A stretch of DNA of 64,000 bases from Leifsonia sp040686855. Lineage in GTDB: Bacteria; Actinomycetota; Actinomycetes; Actinomycetales; Microbacteriaceae. Below are positions 1 through 8,150 of this stretch, piece by piece. Under the pieces are notes generated by a model. It ran no database searches and had not been told where the DNA came from. It saw only the letters and a program-made list of their open reading frames with translations. Each line of letters starts with the position of its first letter. Within the stretch, counting starts at the first letter, position 1. The stretch spans positions 1,313,088 through 1,377,087 of the forward strand of contig NZ_JBFBOG010000001.1 in assembly GCF_040686855.1 (NCBI RefSeq), written 5' to 3'. The position numbers and the translations under genes are program-made.

Positions 1-379
1 GCGGGTACAGCGCGCGCACCACCGGCATGAGTGGAGGGACGGACGCCCCGATCACGCCGCCGAGCACCAGCATCAGGGCCGGCGCCGGGGGCCCGAACGC
101 GAGGACGAGCATCCCCGTGCCGTTCAGCAGCGCTGCGGCCAGCACAGGCCCGCGGATGCCCAGCACGCCGACCGACCGGCTCACCAGCGGCATCGCGATG
201 GCCTCGCCCACGCTCACACAGGCGACGACCAGGCCGGCCAGCGCATACGATCCGGTCGCGTGCCGCACGTGCAGCAGCACGGCGAGCGACAGCATCCCGA
301 GCGGGAACCGCGCCACCAGCTGCGAGACGGTGACCCGGAGGACGCCGGGGACGCGGACGAGCTCCAGGTACGTCCGCAC
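1..379 (-). CDS. MFS transporter, N-terminal part (cut by window edge)
   Basis: The visible 126 residues are almost entirely hydrophobic and run off the left edge of the window. They show an N-terminal helix after a short charged lead, then alternating hydrophobic segments with small-residue patterns, as in the first four helices of a major facilitator superfamily permease. The chosen GTG start lies 4 bases after the stop of the upstream ABC permease gene, so the two are probably co-transcribed. A later in-frame ATG is possible. If it belongs to the sugar locus it may be an additional sugar or metabolite exporter, but the substrate cannot be read from this fragment. Confidence 0.6.
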   Translation of the reverse strand, partial: MRTYLELVRVPGVLRVTVSQLVARFPLGMLSLAVLLHVRHATGSYALAGLVVACVSVGEAIAMPLVSRSVGVLGIRGPVLAAALLNGTGMLVLAFGPPAPALMLVLGGVIGASVPPLMPVVRALYP

Positions 380-383
380 CTCG

Positions 384-1220
384 CTACTTGCCCACGCCGC
401 CCGCGAGACCGCGGACGAAGTAGCGCTGGCAGACGAAGAACAGGATCACCATCGGCAGCGCGGCCATCACCATCCCGGCGAAGACCACCGGATACTGGGT
501 GCCGTTCTTCGACATCATGTCGGCCAGGCCCACCGGCAGCGTCTGGACGCCCGTGCCGCTGGTGAAGATCATCGCGAACAGGTACTCGTTCCAGTTCTGC
601 AGCACGTTCAGCACGATGGTGGTCGCGATGATCGGCATGCTCATCGGGAGGATGATGCGCCAGAACGTCGCGGCGCGTGAGGCGCCGTCGATCGAGGCCG
701 CCTCATCCACCTCGCGCGGCAGGTCGAGCATGTACGCCCGGATCAGGAAGACCGTGAAGGGGATGCGGAACGCGGTGTAGAGGATCAGCAGGCCGAGGAA
801 TGTGTCGTAGAGTCCCCACGCCTGGAACAGCTTGACCAGCGGGATGAGCGCGACGGTCGGCGCGAGCATGAGGCCGGCGAGCACGATGACGGTGAAGGTG
901 CGGTTGAGCGGGATGTTCACGCGGGTCAGCCCGTACGCCGCCCACGCGCTGATCAGCTCCGTGATGAGCGTCGCCAGCACCGTCAGGGACACGCTCGTGA
1001 AGACGAAGTCGCCGACACCCTGGTTCCACGCCTTGCCGAAGTTCTGCCACAGCCACTCGGTCGGGAGCGCGAAGGGGTTGCCGAACAGCTCGGCGTTCGT
1101 CTTGAGGGCGTTGGTCACCATCCACAGCAGCGGATAGAGGACGAGGACGGCCAGCGCGATGAGCAGCGCCCACATGAGGGCGGTGCGGACACCGCGGCCG
1201 AGACGGGCGAGGGCTACCAT
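384..1220 (-). CDS. ABC sugar transporter permease, MalG type
   Basis: This 278-residue inner-membrane protein is a binding-protein-dependent transport permease of the CUT1 (oligosaccharide) class. An N-terminal transmembrane helix (about residues 12-34) precedes the permease core of five more helices. The cytoplasmic EAA loop, which docks onto the ATPase, is visible near residue 190 (EAASIDGAS followed by ILP). The start overlaps the end of the preceding permease gene by 7 bases, indicating translational coupling. No ATPase gene is nearby, so it probably shares a general MsiK-like ATPase encoded elsewhere, as is common in actinobacteria. Confidence 0.9.
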   Translation of the reverse strand: MVALARLGRGVRTALMWALLIALAVLVLYPLLWMVTNALKTNAELFGNPFALPTEWLWQNFGKAWNQGVGDFVFTSVSLTVLATLITELISAWAAYGLTRVNIPLNRTFTVIVLAGLMLAPTVALIPLVKLFQAWGLYDTFLGLLILYTAFRIPFTVFLIRAYMLDLPREVDEAASIDGASRAATFWRIILPMSMPIIATTIVLNVLQNWNEYLFAMIFTSGTGVQTLPVGLADMMSKNGTQYPVVFAGMVMAALPMVILFFVCQRYFVRGLAGGVGK

Positions 1221-2194
1221 TCCACTCTCCTCTTGCGCGAGTAGGCGAGCTGCGCCGCGGCCAGCAGCAGCGTGATGACGAAGATGGCGACGCCGATCGC
1301 GGCGGCCGAACCGAAGTCGTTGGTGACGAAGCCGGCGTGGTACAGCCACGTGCCGAGCACCTGGCTGGAGTTGTTCGGGCCGCCGCTGGTCATCACCATG
1401 ACCTCGTTGAAGACCTGGAAAGCGCCCGAGATCGTGACGATCATCATGAGGCCGGTCATCTCGCGCACGAGCGGCAGCGAGACCTGGAAGAACCGGCGTA
1501 CCGGGCCGACGCCGTCGAGGTTCGCGGCCTCGTACAGCTCCTGCGGGATGCGCTGCAGCGCCACCGAGAACAGCAGCACGCTGTAGCCGAACCCCTGCCA
1601 CTGGCTCATCGCGATGATCGCGAAGATCGCCGTGCCCTCGTGGCCGAGCCACGCCTGGGAGAACTGACCGAGGCCGAGGTTGTCGAGGAAGACGTTCAGG
1701 AGGCCGGTCTGCGGCTGGTAGATGAAGTAGAACAGCAGGCCCGCGACGGTGAGCGAGATCGCCGATGGGATGAAGTAGATCGCGCGGAAGGCCTTGCGCC
1801 AGCGCTCGCTGCGCACGCTTTCCACGATGGCGGCGAGCACGAGGGCGCCGAAGACCTGGAACACGATCGAGATCGCGGCGTACCAGACGTTGTTGCCGAG
1901 GGCCTTCCAGAAGATCGGGTCCTGCGCCAGCTCGGTGTAGTTGTCCACGCCGACGAAGGTCTGGTCGCCGCTGTAGATGTTCCACTTCAGGAAGCTGAAG
2001 ACGATGTTCTGGAGGAGCGGCCAGTAGACGAAGATCGCCAGCACGGCCAGCGCCGGGACCAGCCAGATCAGGCCGCGCCAGCGGGCGGGGCCCCGCTTCG
2101 CCGCCTTCGGGGCGACGCGGCCTGGGGCCGGGGCCGTCCGGCCGCGGTCGAGCCGCGGCCGGACGGGAGCCTGTGGGGCCTGGGTGGTGGTCAT
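1214..2194 (-). CDS. ABC sugar transporter permease, MalF type
   Basis: This 326-residue permease is the partner of the MalG-type protein encoded next. A proline- and arginine-rich cytoplasmic tail of about 35 residues precedes the first membrane helix. The EAA-loop signature (EAANLDGVG then SLP) lies near residue 230. The ATG start overlaps the stop of the substrate-binding protein gene as ATGA, so binding protein, MalF-type and MalG-type subunits are made as one coupled unit. Context with a fructosamine-type kinase and deglycase suggests import of an Amadori compound or related sugar conjugate; this is inference. Confidence 0.9.
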   Translation of the reverse strand: MTTTQAPQAPVRPRLDRGRTAPAPGRVAPKAAKRGPARWRGLIWLVPALAVLAIFVYWPLLQNIVFSFLKWNIYSGDQTFVGVDNYTELAQDPIFWKALGNNVWYAAISIVFQVFGALVLAAIVESVRSERWRKAFRAIYFIPSAISLTVAGLLFYFIYQPQTGLLNVFLDNLGLGQFSQAWLGHEGTAIFAIIAMSQWQGFGYSVLLFSVALQRIPQELYEAANLDGVGPVRRFFQVSLPLVREMTGLMMIVTISGAFQVFNEVMVMTSGGPNNSSQVLGTWLYHAGFVTNDFGSAAAIGVAIFVITLLLAAAQLAYSRKRRVEW

Positions 2195-3513
2195 TTCGCC
2201 TTCTCGGACGCCTGTCGCACGGCCTTCAGCGCGGCCTCGGGGGTGAGGCTGCCGGAGACGAGACCTTCGGAGACGGAGACCCACGCGTCGCCGACGGACG
2301 GCACGTTGGCCATGTCCAGCCAGACGACGGTCGACTTCGCATCGTTCACGAGCTTGGTGCCCTCGGCGACGGCCGGGCTCGACGTCTGGTCGGTCACGAC
2401 ATCCTTCACCGCGCTCGGCTGGCCGTAGGGCGGGGAGGAGAGCGTGGTCGCGTTCTTCGTGTTCATGACGAACTTCATGAAGTCGAGGGCGAGCGCGGCG
2501 TTCTTGCTCTTCTTGTTGATCATGTAGCCCTCCGGGGCGGCCTCGAGCGTCGAGGTGTCGCCCTTGGCGCCCTCGGCGGCGGGCAGCTGGAAGATGCCGA
2601 AGCCGTCCTTCTTGAGCTGGCTGTCGTCGGTGTTCACCGAGTCGAACTCGATGAGCTCCTGGTAGTACATCGCCGCCTTGCCGGTCGACTGCTGCTGCTG
2701 AGCGGTGGTGTACGTGACGCCGTTGGAGTTGCCCGCGTCGCCGGTGCACTGGGTCACCAGCTCCTGGAACTGCTTCATGCCCTCCAGGTAGCCGTCGTCG
2801 GTGTACGTCGCGGTCTTCGGCAGCAGGTCGGCCTCGAGGGTCTTCTGCGGGACGTCGTACGCGAAGAGCTGGCCGAGGTAGTGGAGGCCTGGCCAGCCGT
2901 CCTTGTTGCCGAACGCGATCGGCGTGATGCCGGCGGCCTTGATGGTCGAGCAGTCCGAGATGAGCTCTTCGAGCGTCTTCGGCACGTCGAGACCGAGGTC
3001 GGAGAAGATCTTCTTGTTGTAGCCCATGAACTTGCCGTCGACGTACTGCGGGATGCCGTAGTACTTGCCGTCGTACTTGAAGGCGTTGAGCGATCCTTCG
3101 CCGAAGGTGTCGCCCCAGGCCGTGCCCGGAGCGATGACCGAGGTGAGGTCGACCGCCAGGCCGTTGGCTGCGAAGTTCTCGCCCCAGTTGCCCGCGTAGC
3201 TGAAGTAGATGTCGGGCAGCGACTGCGAGCCGATCAGGACCTTCTCCTTGTCCTTGATCGCGTTGTCGTCGGTCTCCTGCGCCAGCGTGATCTTCACGTC
3301 GGGGTGGAGCTTCTTGTAGTCCTTCACCAGATCCTCGAAGTACGAGCCGAGCGGGTCGCCCGCGGCGGCGGTGAGGATGCTGATGCTGCCAGAGTAGTCC
3401 GGCTTGGCCGTGATGTCGGCGCTGGCGCCGCCGCCCGAGGAGCAGGCGGTGAGCGCGAGCGCCATGACGCCCGCTGCCGCTGCCGTGATGGTCCTGGTCT
3501 TCTTCACGCTCAT
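2191..3513 (-). CDS. Extracellular sugar-binding lipoprotein of ABC transporter
   Basis: This 440-residue protein starts with a lysine-rich signal peptide and a lipobox (LTAC, lipidated Cys24), so it should be anchored outside the membrane. The rest fits the family 1 solute-binding fold: an LTAAAGDPL-type first strand, then two lobes with the tryptophan- and tyrosine-rich patches that stack on sugars. Start choice: an ATG with a good ribosome site (ACGGGAG, 3 bases upstream). It heads the transporter operon. A palindromic operator lies about 100 bases upstream, identical to the one before the deglycase gene, so induction should be common to uptake and breakdown. Confidence 0.92.
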   Translation of the reverse strand: MSVKKTRTITAAAAGVMALALTACSSGGGASADITAKPDYSGSISILTAAAGDPLGSYFEDLVKDYKKLHPDVKITLAQETDDNAIKDKEKVLIGSQSLPDIYFSYAGNWGENFAANGLAVDLTSVIAPGTAWGDTFGEGSLNAFKYDGKYYGIPQYVDGKFMGYNKKIFSDLGLDVPKTLEELISDCSTIKAAGITPIAFGNKDGWPGLHYLGQLFAYDVPQKTLEADLLPKTATYTDDGYLEGMKQFQELVTQCTGDAGNSNGVTYTTAQQQQSTGKAAMYYQELIEFDSVNTDDSQLKKDGFGIFQLPAAEGAKGDTSTLEAAPEGYMINKKSKNAALALDFMKFVMNTKNATTLSSPPYGQPSAVKDVVTDQTSSPAVAEGTKLVNDAKSTVVWLDMANVPSVGDAWVSVSEGLVSGSLTPEAALKAVRQASEKAK

Positions 3514-3611
3514 CTCCCGTCGTGCGGGTCGTGCGGTGGGGTTCGTCCGCTGACCCGTCTTTGGATCGTGGGTCGCGTTCGCGCGACCGATTGCGATGAC
3601 TATACGGGATT

Positions 3612-3627
3612 TTGGTACCGGTATCAA
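3612..3627. promoter_or_regulatory. LacI-family operator, copy 1
   Basis: TTGGTACCGGTATCAA is a near-perfect palindrome centred on CG, the usual form for LacI-family operators. It lies upstream of the binding-protein gene. The same 16 bases occur before the SIS deglycase gene. The adjacent LacI-type regulator is the obvious candidate to bind both; binding itself is inferred. Confidence 0.8.
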
Positions 3628-3646
3628 CATCGTCCAAGAATGCGCA

Positions 3647-3698
3647 AAGTGCAGCTTGTTGCACACCTGCACGGCGTGTCGACCGCAACTAGCTGCCC
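3647..3698. repeat. Hairpin repeat element, divergent copy
   Basis: An inverted repeat (left arm GTGCAGCTTGTTGC, right arm GCAACTAGCTGC) encloses the core CGGCGTGTCGACC. The core and right arm match two copies near 57,710 and 57,881 almost exactly. It sits after the LacI gene and before the transporter operon, so it could end LacI-operon transcription. It lacks a downstream T run. Confidence 0.7.
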
Positions 3699-3742
3699 TT
3701 CGGCGGCTGGTGGGTTGGGAGGGGGCTAGCGCGCGGGGCGGG

Positions 3743-4840
3743 CTAGCGGGCGGGGGGCGGGGCGACGGAGTCGCGCTCGATGAAGTCGGCCTCGAGGACG
3801 TGGGTGGCCACGGGCGCCTCGCTGCCGGCGACGCGAGCGAGCAGGCACTCGGCGGTCAGCTCGCCGAGCTGGTGCATCGGCTGGGCGACGACGGACATCG
3901 GCGGCGTCATCACGCTCGCCCACGAGCTGTCGTCGAAGCCGATGAGCGACACGTCCTCCGGGCAGCGCAGCCCGCGCTGCCGCATGGCGCGCAGGGAGCC
4001 GGTGAGCGCATCCGTCTCGGTCGCGAAGATGGCGGTCGGCGGGTCCGAGAGCGCCAGCATCCCGAGCACCGCCCGGGTCGCCTGCGACTCGTTCTTCAGC
4101 ACGTGCGTGACGAGCGACGTGTCGAACGGGATGCCCGCGTGCTCCAGCGCCTCCAGGTACCCGAGCAGGCGCTCGCCGTCCGACCACAGGGCGTGGTCCA
4201 GGATGCGGCGCAGGTCGTCCGCGTCGGCCGCCGGCTCGTTCGTGACCGGGCCCCAGACGAAGCCGATCCGACGGTGCCCCTTCTCGATCAGGGACAGCAC
4301 GGCCTGGCGCGACGCCTCGCGGTTGTTGATGACGACCGCGTCCGCATCCACCGTGTCCACGAGACGGTCGAGCAGCACCAGCGGGATCTCGCGCTTGGCG
4401 ACGATCTCCAGGTGCGGGAGGGACGCGGAGCGCCCGGCCGCCGGCGCGAGCGCGATCCCGTCGACCTGCTTGTCGACGAGCACGTCGATCGCCGCCGCCT
4501 CCTGCTGCAGGCTCTCGTCCGTGCTCAGCACGATCACGTCGTAGTCGGCCTTGCGCGCGGCGTCGCTGATGCCGCGCAGCACGCCCGCGAAGAACGGGTT
4601 GCCGACGTCGGCGAGCACCACGCCCAGCGTGCGCGTCTCGCCCGTCGTCATGCTGCGAGCGATCGAGTTCGGCCGGTAGCCGAGCTCCTTGGCGACGGCG
4701 AGGATGCGGTCCCGCGTCTTCGGGCTCACCGACCCGTAGCCGCCGAGGGTCCGGGCGACGGTCGCGCGGCCGACGCCGGCCGCGGCCGCCACCTCGGAGA
4801 TCGTCGGCGAGGGAGTGCGGTGGTCCCGCTCCGTGGACAT
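3743..4840 (-). CDS. LacI-family transcriptional regulator of the Amadori-sugar locus
   Basis: This 365-residue regulator has an N-terminal LacI helix-turn-helix (about residues 12-33, ISEVAAAAGVGRATVART), a hinge containing RPNSIARSM, and a periplasmic-binding-protein-like effector domain. The chosen ATG has AGGAAGG seven bases upstream; a GTG two codons earlier is too close to that site. It lies 34 bases after the kinase gene and is likely in the deglycase-kinase-regulator operon. Because identical palindromes precede this operon and the transporter operon, it probably represses both and senses the imported sugar conjugate or its phosphorylated form (inference). Confidence 0.92.
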   Translation of the reverse strand: MSTERDHRTPSPTISEVAAAAGVGRATVARTLGGYGSVSPKTRDRILAVAKELGYRPNSIARSMTTGETRTLGVVLADVGNPFFAGVLRGISDAARKADYDVIVLSTDESLQQEAAAIDVLVDKQVDGIALAPAAGRSASLPHLEIVAKREIPLVLLDRLVDTVDADAVVINNREASRQAVLSLIEKGHRRIGFVWGPVTNEPAADADDLRRILDHALWSDGERLLGYLEALEHAGIPFDTSLVTHVLKNESQATRAVLGMLALSDPPTAIFATETDALTGSLRAMRQRGLRCPEDVSLIGFDDSSWASVMTPPMSVVAQPMHQLGELTAECLLARVAGSEAPVATHVLEADFIERDSVAPPPAR

Positions 4841-4874
4841 CGCCACCCCTTCCTGATCCGGGGCGGCCTTCGCC

Positions 4875-5795
4875 CTAGCCCGCGTCGCCCGCCGTCACCG
4901 GCGGCAGCGAGCCGACCCGCGCGGCCAGGTCGACCGCGCGCCCGTGACCGAACGCGCCCTCGACCGTGCACTGCCGCGCGGCGTACTGCGCCGCCCGCCG
5001 CATCGACCGATGAAGAGCGGCGCCGCCGGCCCTCGCGTTCCTGCGCCAGCCGGATCGGAGCAATTCAACCACGAACGCGCTCACGTACGCGTCGCCGCAT
5101 CCCATCGTGTCCACGAACGGACCGGGCACCGGCGCCGCATCGGAGTAGTAGTACGCGTCGCCGTCGAACAGCACCGCACCGTCGTCCCCCTGGGTCCCCA
5201 GCACGAGCGACGGCCCGTGCGATGCGATGCGGCGCAGTTCTGCCCAGGTGTCCGTCCGGGACAGCCCGCCGAGCGAGACGAGGGCGAGGTCGATCCACGG
5301 GCCGACCGCGTCCAGGTACTCCGTCGTGCGGTACTCGGGCTCGGACGAGAAGTCGTACGAGCGCAGCACCCGCGTGGATGCCAGCTTCGGCAGCTCCGGG
5401 ATGATGCCCGAGTAGGCGCTCGAGTGCACCAGCGAGAAGCCGGAGATGTAGCGCAGATCCTCCTCGCCGAGGCGGACAGGATCGCTGATCGTGACGCCGC
5501 CCTGGTTCCAGCCCAGGAAGCGGCGCTCGCCGTCCACCGTCTCGATCTCGGTGATCCCGTTCGGTCCCGGCCGCACCGAGGACCGCGAGGTGTCGACCCC
5601 GCAGTCCTCGATGGCCGCACGCACGAAGCGCCCCTGCTCATCGTCGCCGAAGACCCCCAGGTACGCCGCCTCAGCGCCGAGCTGCCGGGCGAAGACCGCG
5701 ACGTTCACCGCGTTCCCGCCCGGATACTCGACGCCGCGGTCGACGAACCGGTCGACGATGTTGTCCCCGAGACCGAGGACGCGCACCGTGCTCAT
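4875..5795 (-). CDS. PfkB-family carbohydrate kinase, fructosamine kinase-like (FrlD-type)
   Basis: This 306-residue ribokinase-fold kinase shows the N-terminal GGNAVN sugar-binding motif (residues 26-31) and the C-terminal DTMGCGDAY motif (229-237). The catalytic base is Asp235, and GCGD replaces the commoner GAGD. Fructoselysine 6-kinases (FrlD) are short members of this family and act with a SIS-domain deglycase, as here: the deglycase gene lies 10 bases upstream in the same operon. Predicted reaction: phosphorylation of an imported fructosamine at O6. The exact amino acid moiety is unknown, and another amino-sugar substrate remains possible. Confidence 0.8.
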   Translation of the reverse strand: MSTVRVLGLGDNIVDRFVDRGVEYPGGNAVNVAVFARQLGAEAAYLGVFGDDEQGRFVRAAIEDCGVDTSRSSVRPGPNGITEIETVDGERRFLGWNQGGVTISDPVRLGEEDLRYISGFSLVHSSAYSGIIPELPKLASTRVLRSYDFSSEPEYRTTEYLDAVGPWIDLALVSLGGLSRTDTWAELRRIASHGPSLVLGTQGDDGAVLFDGDAYYYSDAAPVPGPFVDTMGCGDAYVSAFVVELLRSGWRRNARAGGAALHRSMRRAAQYAARQCTVEGAFGHGRAVDLAARVGSLPPVTAGDAG

Positions 5796-5805
5796 CGGCG
5801 CCTGC

Positions 5806-6807
5806 TCAGTACGCCACGACGCGGTAGTAGCGGCGCAGGTCGAGCGAGTGGTCGCGCACCTGGGCGAGGTGCTTGCTGAAGCGGTCGACGACAGCGTCCA
5901 CGACGATCGGCGCCAGCAGGCCGCGGAACTCGTCGCTCACGCCCGGGAGCGCGTAGTCCTTGGTGTCGATGACGGTGACGTCGTCGCTGTACTCCTTCGA
6001 GAAGGAGATGACGCGGTCGGTGAGCGGCCGGGTCTCGTCCTCACCCGCGAACACGATGATGCTCGTGTCCTTCTCGATGAGCTCCAGCGAGCCGTGGAAG
6101 AACTCGGCGGCGTGGACGCGCGTGGTGGTCAGCCACTGCATCTCCTCGAGGATGCACATCGAGTAGAGGTAGGTGAAGCCCCACAGCTGTCCGGCGCCGG
6201 TCAGGAAGTGGTAGTCGTTCTCGGCGTGCTTCTCGGCGAAGGCCTGGCCGATCGGGTCCGCCTGCTCGGTCACGGCGATCAGGGCCTCGGGCAGCGCCTC
6301 GAGGTCCGCGACCAGGCGGTCGTAGCCGTCGAACTCGCCGCGGAGCGACAGGAACTTGGCCGCGAAGGTGAGGAACTGGACGTCGAACGGCCACGCCTTC
6401 GGCGCCGACAGCAGCACCTCGTCGACGGCGGACGCGATGGGGCTCTCCGGGTAGCCGGTGAAGCCGATGGTGAGCGCGCCCTTCTCGCGGGCGAACTCGA
6501 CGCACTCGAGGATGTCCTCGGTGGTTCCGGACACGGAGGCGAAGATCGCGACCGTGTCGGGGCCGAACTGCGGGTCCGGCGCGAGCACGAACTCCTTGCC
6601 GATGACGGCGCGCACCGGGAAGGACGAGTGCGTCTGGAAGAAGCGCTCGTAGGGGAGCGCGGCGGCGTAGGTGCCGCCGGCGCCGATGAAGTAGATGTTC
6701 TTCCAGCGTCCGGCGCTGACGCGCTCGGCCAGCTCCTCGATCTGCGGCCGCAGCGCAACGGTGCTGCGGACCTGCTCCAGGTATTCCTCTTCGTTGAAGC
6801 CCAGCAT
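5806..6807 (-). CDS. SIS-domain fructosamine-6-phosphate deglycase (FrlB-like)
   Basis: This 333-residue protein has two sugar-isomerase (SIS) domains, at about residues 35-165 and 190-315. Its first domain carries ASVSGTTEDI, the phosphosugar-binding serine/threonine loop. The C-terminus ends RRYYRVVAY, closely like the RRYYGGLVEY ending of E. coli FrlB. It lacks the glutaminase domain of GlmS. Expected role: cleave a phosphorylated Amadori product to glucose 6-phosphate plus the free amino acid. A strong ribosome site (GGAGGGAG) precedes the ATG. An operator identical to that of the transporter lies 26 bases upstream, so this gene probably opens the catabolic operon. Confidence 0.82.
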   Translation of the reverse strand: MLGFNEEEYLEQVRSTVALRPQIEELAERVSAGRWKNIYFIGAGGTYAAALPYERFFQTHSSFPVRAVIGKEFVLAPDPQFGPDTVAIFASVSGTTEDILECVEFAREKGALTIGFTGYPESPIASAVDEVLLSAPKAWPFDVQFLTFAAKFLSLRGEFDGYDRLVADLEALPEALIAVTEQADPIGQAFAEKHAENDYHFLTGAGQLWGFTYLYSMCILEEMQWLTTTRVHAAEFFHGSLELIEKDTSIIVFAGEDETRPLTDRVISFSKEYSDDVTVIDTKDYALPGVSDEFRGLLAPIVVDAVVDRFSKHLAQVRDHSLDLRRYYRVVAY

Positions 6808-6832
6808 GTGTCTCCCTCCACCGATCCAGTTT

Positions 6833-6848
6833 TTGGTACCGGTATCAA
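6833..6848. promoter_or_regulatory. LacI-family operator, copy 2
   Basis: TTGGTACCGGTATCAA is identical over 16 bases to the copy at 3612. It lies between the deglycase gene and the divergent SDR gene, about 26 bases before the deglycase start, where bound repressor would block transcription. Confidence 0.8.
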
Positions 6849-6957
6849 TTCGTCTCAATGCTGGCACATGGAAACGGGATGCGCAACAGCGCCTACCCCT
6901 CGCGTCCACGTGTCGCCAGCCCGGGACGGGGAGCCGCGTGCGTGCTTGCGTAGGGGC

Positions 6958-7854
6958 ATGCCAGAGAACCAGTTCACCTTCGACAACCCCGTGGACCGCT
7001 ACCCGGTCATCCATCCGGACCCGACGCAGGTGCCCGAGCCGGGCCTCGAGAGCGACCTGCAGCCGCGGGCCGATCACGGCGAGCACAGCTACGTCGGCTC
7101 GGGCCGCCTGAACGGCCGCAAGGCGATCGTGACCGGAGGCGACTCCGGGATCGGCGGCGCCACCGCGATCGCGTTCGCACGCGAGGGTGCCGACGTCGCG
7201 ATCGTCTACCTTCCGGAAGAGGAGGAGGACGCGCAGCGCATCGCGGGACTGATCCGGGATGCGGGACGCACCGCCGTCACCATCCCCGGCGACCTCAAGG
7301 AGCGCGCGTTCAGCGACGAGGTCGTGAAGCGGGCCCTCGACGAGCTCGGCGGGATCGACATCCTCGTCAACAACGCCGGCAAGCAGATCGCGACCGAGAG
7401 CCTGACCGACGTGAACGACGAGCAGTTCGATCACACGATGAAGACCAACATCTACGCGATGTTCTGGCTGACGCGGGCGGCGCTGCCGCACCTGCCGGCC
7501 GGCGCGACGATCATCAACACGACGTCCATCCAGGCGTACTCGCCGAGCGAAACCCTGGTCGAGTACGCGACGACGAAGGCCGCCATCAACGCGTTCACGA
7601 AGGCGCTCGCCCAGCAGCTCGCGCCCAAGGGCATCCGCGTGAACGCGGTCGCGCCGGGACCGATCTGGACGCCGCTGCAGGTCAGCAAGGGACAGCCGCC
7701 CGAGGCGATCCCCGAGTTCGGGCAGCAGACGCCTCTCGGACGCCCGGGCCAGCCGGCGGAGCTCGCGCCCGCGTACGTCTTCCTTGCGTCGCCCGAGTCG
7801 AGCTACGTCATCGGCGAGACCCTGGCGGTGACCGGAGGTATGCCGACGCCGTAG
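6958..7854 (+). CDS. SDR-family oxidoreductase, general-stress type (YghA/GSP39-like)
   Basis: This 298-residue short-chain dehydrogenase has an N-terminal extension of about 50 residues (with PVDRYPVIHPDP) that is typical of the YghA/general stress protein 39 group. The Rossmann fold follows: TGGDSGIGGA (residues 59-68) for NADP(H), NNAG near 138, catalytic Ser190, Tyr203 and Lys207 (YATTK). The closing GGMPTP is also family-typical. It is probably a cytosolic aldehyde/ketone reductase or glucose dehydrogenase-like enzyme. It is divergent from the deglycase operon and has its own promoter region, so a link to the sugar locus is not required. Confidence 0.9.
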   Translation: MPENQFTFDNPVDRYPVIHPDPTQVPEPGLESDLQPRADHGEHSYVGSGRLNGRKAIVTGGDSGIGGATAIAFAREGADVAIVYLPEEEEDAQRIAGLIRDAGRTAVTIPGDLKERAFSDEVVKRALDELGGIDILVNNAGKQIATESLTDVNDEQFDHTMKTNIYAMFWLTRAALPHLPAGATIINTTSIQAYSPSETLVEYATTKAAINAFTKALAQQLAPKGIRVNAVAPGPIWTPLQVSKGQPPEAIPEFGQQTPLGRPGQPAELAPAYVFLASPESSYVIGETLAVTGGMPTP

Positions 7855-8150
7855 ATCGGGTGGGTGAGCCCCCTGGTCTCCTCCGTTTCGTGCGTGTGAG
7901 GGCGCATGGAGTCGGGACTCCTCCGTTTCACGCCGGTAGGGCGCCCGGACGGCGGCGATCCGCCGGGGGCGAAAGGGAGGAGAACTGCGGCTGGAGTGCC
8001 CTGATTGACCATGGTGGGAGGAGATTCGGGCTGGCTGGACGCGGATGTCCTCCTTTTCGCGCGGGGTGGCGATGGGGCGGCGGGTGTGGATGCAGCGCGG
8101 GGGTGGCGATGGGGCCGCGGGGGTGGGTACAGCGGTTGCGGCGGGGACCG
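7855..8150. repeat. Convergent intergenic region with repeated CTCCTCC motifs and a 36-bp direct repeat
   Basis: No gene is credible in this stretch between the converging SDR and moeA genes. It contains the motif CTCCTCCGTTTCGTG at 7878 and CTCCTCCGTTTCACG at 7918, an inverted copy around 7968-7985, a degenerate inverted copy near 8015, and a copy at 8046. A direct repeat with core GGGGTGGCGATGGGG occurs at about 8063 and 8100, 36 bases apart. The same CTCCTCC motif recurs at 45,958-46,055. Function is unknown; it resembles a REP-like intergenic family. Confidence 0.65.

Noticed and set aside
384..3688. Very long overlapping frames on the opposite strand and in other frames of the transporter genes
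   Set aside because: They are Arg/Ala/Gly/Pro-rich with no domain or ribosome site, as expected from shadow frames in GC-rich DNA.
7855..8150. CRISPR array in the repeat-rich gap
   Set aside because: The repeats are short, unequal in spacing and partly inverted; there are no uniform spacers and no cas genes.
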